DNA of 64,000 nucleotides from positions 7,221,501-7,285,500 of the forward strand of contig CP071065.1 in assembly GCA_017164015.1 (NCBI GenBank). Direction: 5' to 3'. Positions 60,795 to 64,000 of the stretch are shown one piece after another. The stretch comes from Nostoc sp. UHCC 0702. Its GTDB lineage: Bacteria; Cyanobacteriota; Cyanobacteriia; Cyanobacteriales; Nostocaceae. Below the pieces are notes generated by a model. It was not told the DNA's origin, searched no databases, and saw only the letters and a program-made list of their open reading frames with translations. A program made the position numbers and the translations under genes. Within the stretch, counting starts at the first letter, position 1. Every line of letters begins with the position of its first letter.

Positions 60795-63700
60795 CTACTT
60801 CTCCAGTTCTGTTTGCAAAGCAGTTTTGACTTGTTGAAATTCTTTGTGAAGTTGTAAGTAGATTTCTAAAGTTCCTTGAACATTATTTTTCCGTCCCTGT
60901 GTTTCTAACTGTTTGCAAAGCTGCGCTAGAAGTATTGCTCCTACAGAGGCACTGGTAGACTTGAGGTTGTGGGCGTTTTCCCATAAAGCTTGGGCATCTT
61001 GATTTGTGACGGCTGCTTTGATCTTTTCTATCAGCTTGGGGGTTTCCGTGAGATAGCAATTGATTAGTTCTGCAAATGCCATCGTATCTCCTCGGAGCAT
61101 ATCTCGCAAAGATTCCAGAATTTTGACATCAATTGTGGCATGTTCTAAATTCTGAGTTCTCAATTTTGTGGAGTTTTCCCCTGACCCTAATGTGTGAATC
61201 GTATCTGTAGTCAGCTTTGTTTGGGACGTTAATTGAGAACTGAGACGGAGTTGGCATTTGCTAAGTGCTTGAGCTAACTCTTTAATTTGAACAGGTTTAC
61301 TAATGTAGTCATTCATACCAGCAGCCAGACAGGCTTCGCGATCGCCCCGCATGGCATTGGCAGTCATGGCGATAATATAGGGACGAGAACTAACTTCCCA
61401 TCCCTGACAAATTCTCCGGCTTGCTTCCAGCCCATCCATCTCAGGCATGTTGACATCCATTAATACTACGTCGTACTGCTGACGTTGTAATGCTTGGAGA
61501 ACTTCTAGCCCATTGGCTGCGACATCTGCCTGATAACCAATTTTCCGCAGCATCAAAAGAGCAACTTTCTGATTCATAGCTGTATCTTCTGCCAGAAGAA
61601 TTCGCAGTGGTAGTTGTTCTACCAAAAAAGAACCAGTTTCAGGAGGATGAGGACGAGAGACAGTGGTTGGCAGCGGCTGATTTCCCAAAGCCTGGGCAAG
61701 AACATTATAGAATTGAGACTGTTTAATGGGTTTGCTCAAACAGGTAATAAACTCGATATCACCAAAGTCTGACTTATTTTCTGGTTTACCCAAAGAAGTC
61801 AATATTACTAAAGGCAGATTTTGATAACCAGGAAGTTTGTAGATTTCACGAGCTAGGGTGAAGTCATGCATCTGTGGCATCTGCATATCCACAATAGCGA
61901 TATCAAACTGTTTTTCCTTGCTCAGTAGAGCTAAAGCTTCTTCACTCGACTGAGCAGCCAAAACTTGCATCTGCCTAAACTCGGCTTGCAAGCTCAGTAT
62001 TTTGCGAGTGGTAGGATTGTTGTCCACAATCAACAAGCGCTTAGCAGCGAGCTTATCTGAGCAAGTGTCAGATTCACCTGACTCTGGATTGACAACCACT
62101 GGCACAGTAATAGTGAAGTAAAAAGTAGAACCTGGGGAAGAATGAGTTGATGAAACTAGCTTTTCACTTTGCCATCCCAAAGCGGGATTACCACCGACAC
62201 AACCTTGGCTTTCCACCCAAAGGCTGCCGCCCATCATATCACCTAAGCGTTTGCTAATCACCAGTCCCAGTCCCGTACCACCATATTGTCGAGTCATAGA
62301 AGGATCTGCCTGAGTGAAGGGTTGAAATAACCGCTTCATTTTTTCTGGTGGGATGCCAATGCCTGTGTCTTCAATGCTAAATAGAATTTGGGTACTGGGG
62401 ATTGGGGATTGGGGACTGGGTACTGGGGATTGGGGACTGGGGAACTCTGGGCCTCCACAACCGCTCTTAGGAGCCACTGCGTTGCGGAGGTTGCCTCGTT
62501 GAGTGTAAGTAGCGTTGGGGTAATGGTGCATTGGGGACTGATGAACGCCAGGTGCTTCAACGGGGGTTCCCCCAACGGACAGTTTGTTCAAGTCGGGAAA
62601 CTCTTTCGGCAGTTCCTCCTGGGGCAGCCCTCCGTTATCGCACTCTGGCGACTTGAAGGAAGTGGCGTGGAAACCCCCGCCTTTTGCGGACTGCCTCACC
62701 ACGCAACTGTCCTCCCCAACGGACTGGCTGCTGATGACTGATGACAAAGAAGAGATTTGTTTTTTGATTTTCTTGGGCTGAGAATTTTTATCCCAATCCT
62801 GCCAATCCCCAATCCCTAATCCCCGATTCCCAGCGATGCACTGAGCTTGTCGAAGTGTCCCCAATTCAAGTTGTTTGGCACGAACTGACAGAACGACTTC
62901 TCCTTCTTTGGTAAATTTAATGGCATTATTGAGGAGATTCATTAAAACTTGGCGCACACGAGTCATATCACCGACAATCTGCACAGGCACTTGTGGATAG
63001 ATTAGGTAAGCCAGTTCAATATTTTTTTCGGCTGCTTTCGGGGCTAAAATGTCAAATACTTGTTCTACGCAAGCTTGCAAATCAAAAGGCTGTTTTTCCA
63101 GATCCAACTTGCCCGACTCAATTTTAGAGAAATCCAAAATATCGTTGATGATGGTGAGCAAAGCGTCTCCACTAGTACGAACTGTTTCTACAAGGTCTTG
63201 CTGTTGGGGAGTCAGTTCAGTATTTAGCAGCAGTTCCGTCATGCCAATAACGGCATTCATGGGGGTGCGAATCTCGTGACTCATCATTGCTAAAAACTCG
63301 CTTTTGGCTCGATTTGCCTCTTCTGCCTGACCTTTTGCTTGCTCTAAGGCAAAGTTTTTCCAAGTGAGTTCTTCACGTTGACGAGTTTCTTGCTCTAACA
63401 AGTGAGCCTGTGCTAATGCAATACCTAGTTGAGATGCAACTGCTTCAAGTAATTCAATTTCGTCTTTAGTCCACTGGCGAAAATGACTGCATTGGTGTAG
63501 GCTAATTGCTCCATTAGGTTGTCCTTGATAGGAAGTGCGGACTGACAACATAGACTTCAGCCCAATCTCTTCACAGTTCGATGCGATCGCTGGCAATAAA
63601 GGATCAACGTCCACTTCTATTGAGGCATAGATGCAAAGGGGCTTGTCGTTAGACATGGCCGTATCCTGTGCCATCAGCTGTTGCACATGAGGATTGTGAA

Positions 63701-64000
63701 TCATGGGTATCTCCATGTTCAGCATGGAGCTGTAATCAGAGACAACATACTCTGCAACTATGGGGATTCTGGGTGTGGGGTTGCTAATATAAGAGTGGAT
63801 TAAGCAGCGACTCACACCAAACGCTCGACCAATTTGGGTGGCGGCTGTCTGCAAGATTTCTTTGGTGTCGAGACTCTGACGAATTTTCTGAGTAATTTGT
63901 TCAAGCAGCAGTGTCCGATGTAATTGTCGTTGTAGCGCCTCCTGTGCTTTTACGCGTTCGGTGATGTCTTTGGTTGAGCCAACCATTCGCACTGGATTAC
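60795..64000 (-). CDS. Multi-domain hybrid histidine kinase, 5-prime partial at window edge
   Basis: At least 1068 codons; the frame is open to position 64000, where [15 protein letters not shown] is the end of a PAS/PAC domain, so the true start is outside. Order: PAC, GAF (about 30-190), HisKA with [19 protein letters not shown] (His about 240), HATPase with [19 protein letters not shown] and [15 protein letters not shown] and [12 protein letters not shown], receiver 1 ([10 protein letters not shown]), receiver 2 ([16 protein letters not shown], Lys in YISKPV) and a C-terminal HPt domain ([14 protein letters not shown]). Residues about 375-535 are a repeat-derived insertion within the ATPase domain. 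Operon with the GGDEF regulator. Confidence 0.9.
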   Translation of the reverse strand, partial: NPVRMVGSTKDITERVKAQEALQRQLHRTLLLEQITQKIRQSLDTKEILQTAATQIGRAFGVSRCLIHSYISNPTPRIPIVAEYVVSDYSSMLNMEIPMIHNPHVQQLMAQDTAMSNDKPLCIYASIEVDVDPLLPAIASNCEEIGLKSMLSVRTSYQGQPNGAISLHQCSHFRQWTKDEIELLEAVASQLGIALAQAHLLEQETRQREELTWKNFALEQAKGQAEEANRAKSEFLAMMSHEIRTPMNAVIGMTELLLNTELTPQQQDLVETVRTSGDALLTIINDILDFSKIESGKLDLEKQPFDLQACVEQVFDILAPKAAEKNIELAYLIYPQVPVQIVGDMTRVRQVLMNLLNNAIKFTKEGEVVLSVRAKQLELGTLRQAQCIAGNRGLGIGDWQDWDKNSQPKKIKKQISSLSSVISSQSVGEDSCVVRQSAKGGGFHATSFKSPECDNGGLPQEELPKEFPDLNKLSVGGTPVEAPGVHQSPMHHYPNATYTQRGNLRNAVAPKSGCGGPEFPSPQSPVPSPQSPIPSTQILFSIEDTGIGIPPEKMKRLFQPFTQADPSMTRQYGGTGLGLVISKRLGDMMGGSLWVESQGCVGGNPALGWQSEKLVSSTHSSPGSTFYFTITVPVVVNPESGESDTCSDKLAAKRLLIVDNNPTTRKILSLQAEFRQMQVLAAQSSEEALALLSKEKQFDIAIVDMQMPQMHDFTLAREIYKLPGYQNLPLVILTSLGKPENKSDFGDIEFITCLSKPIKQSQFYNVLAQALGNQPLPTTVSRPHPPETGSFLVEQLPLRILLAEDTAMNQKVALLMLRKIGYQADVAANGLEVLQALQRQQYDVVLMDVNMPEMDGLEASRRICQGWEVSSRPYIIAMTANAMRGDREACLAAGMNDYISKPVQIKELAQALSKCQLRLSSQLTSQTKLTTDTIHTLGSGENSTKLRTQNLEHATIDVKILESLRDMLRGDTMAFAELINCYLTETPKLIEKIKAAVTNQDAQALWENAHNLKSTSASVGAILLAQLCKQLETQGRKNNVQGTLEIYLQLHKEFQQVKTALQTELEK
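62385..62870 (-). repeat. Repeat block translated inside the kinase ATPase domain
   Basis: Mixed repeats: GGTACTGGGGATTGG units at 62390-62445, TGCGTTGCGGAGGTT, CCCCCAACGGACAGTTTGTTC, AAGTCGGGAAAC, and GATGCACTGAGCTTGTCGAA at 62836. All are in frame, giving a Pro/Ser/Gly-rich 160-residue insertion ([12 protein letters not shown] near its end) between the N-box strand and the G1 box. Confidence 0.85.

Overview
The window is chromosomal DNA of a filamentous, heterocyst-forming cyanobacterium of the Nostoc/Anabaena/Tolypothrix type. Evidence for this is the abundance of GCGATCGC (HIP1) palindromes, many short tandem repeats between genes, petN, a kaiABC clock cluster next to an hgdD-type TolC gene, a CuA-less (ARTO/Cox3-like) respiratory oxidase operon, a carotenoid oxygenase, and PEP-CTERM and S4-domain photosystem-associated proteins. 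Species cannot be fixed from this sequence alone.

Layout. 1-1000: rpmH and rnpA running off the left edge, then a secreted DUF2808 gene. 1.8-4.9 kb: split proton-translocating transhydrogenase operon (pntA1, pntA2, pntB). 5-9 kb: accessory genes (possible DNA-glycosylase-fold protein, PIN toxin pair, restriction-type nuclease, Rpn-like nuclease), then petN with a small membrane ORF. 9.4-18.5 kb: membrane protein, DEDD exonuclease, BT1 folate-type transporter, carotenoid oxygenase, RNase III-like protein with an unusual tail, YdeI-like protein, gdhA. 18.6-25.6 kb: minus-strand oxidase operon DUF2231-DUF2231-coxB-coxA-coxC. 26-30.9 kb: HNH nuclease, a long gene-free stretch, then a truncated class II amidotransferase, a 2OG-Fe(II) oxygenase and an EamA exporter. 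31-34 kb: hydrolase, a decayed Cas12k gene beside tRNA-Val, SDR dehydrogenase. 34-42.5 kb: lipoprotein, S4 protein, membrane stress-type protein, hgdD, kaiC-kaiB-kaiA. 43-52 kb: large hybrid kinase divergent from kai, GT39 transferase, lipoprotein, ycf20, glycerate kinase. 52-57.4 kb: ModA-like protein, PEP-CTERM protein, subtilase between two copies of a 92-bp MITE, a MITE-broken PIN gene, a RelE-type toxin pair. 58-64 kb: a truncated phosphoesterase/aegerolysin-like gene, a diguanylate cyclase and a multi-domain hybrid kinase running off the right edge.

The main discovery candidate is in the oxidase operon. coxA is cut into two parts by a 2,242-bp element carrying an XisA/XisC-like recombinase. 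The element is bounded by the 8-bp direct repeat ATATGGTG. Exact excision across this repeat rejoins coxA in frame at the two CuB-ligand histidines and gives a 563-residue protein. By analogy with nifD, fdxN and hupL elements, the heterocyst oxidase would be switched on by DNA rearrangement during differentiation. A second candidate is the relic of a type V-K CRISPR-associated transposon: Cas12k fragments and a CAST-like end lie 9 bp from the 3-prime end of tRNA-Val(GAC), with spacing that fits crRNA-guided homing into the tRNA D-loop.

A recurring theme is repeat DNA entering genes. A MITE has separated a PIN gene from its first two codons, a repeat block has removed the start and the catalytic Cys of an amidotransferase, and intergenic repeats are translated in frame inside a GT39 enzyme and inside the ATPase domain of a histidine kinase.
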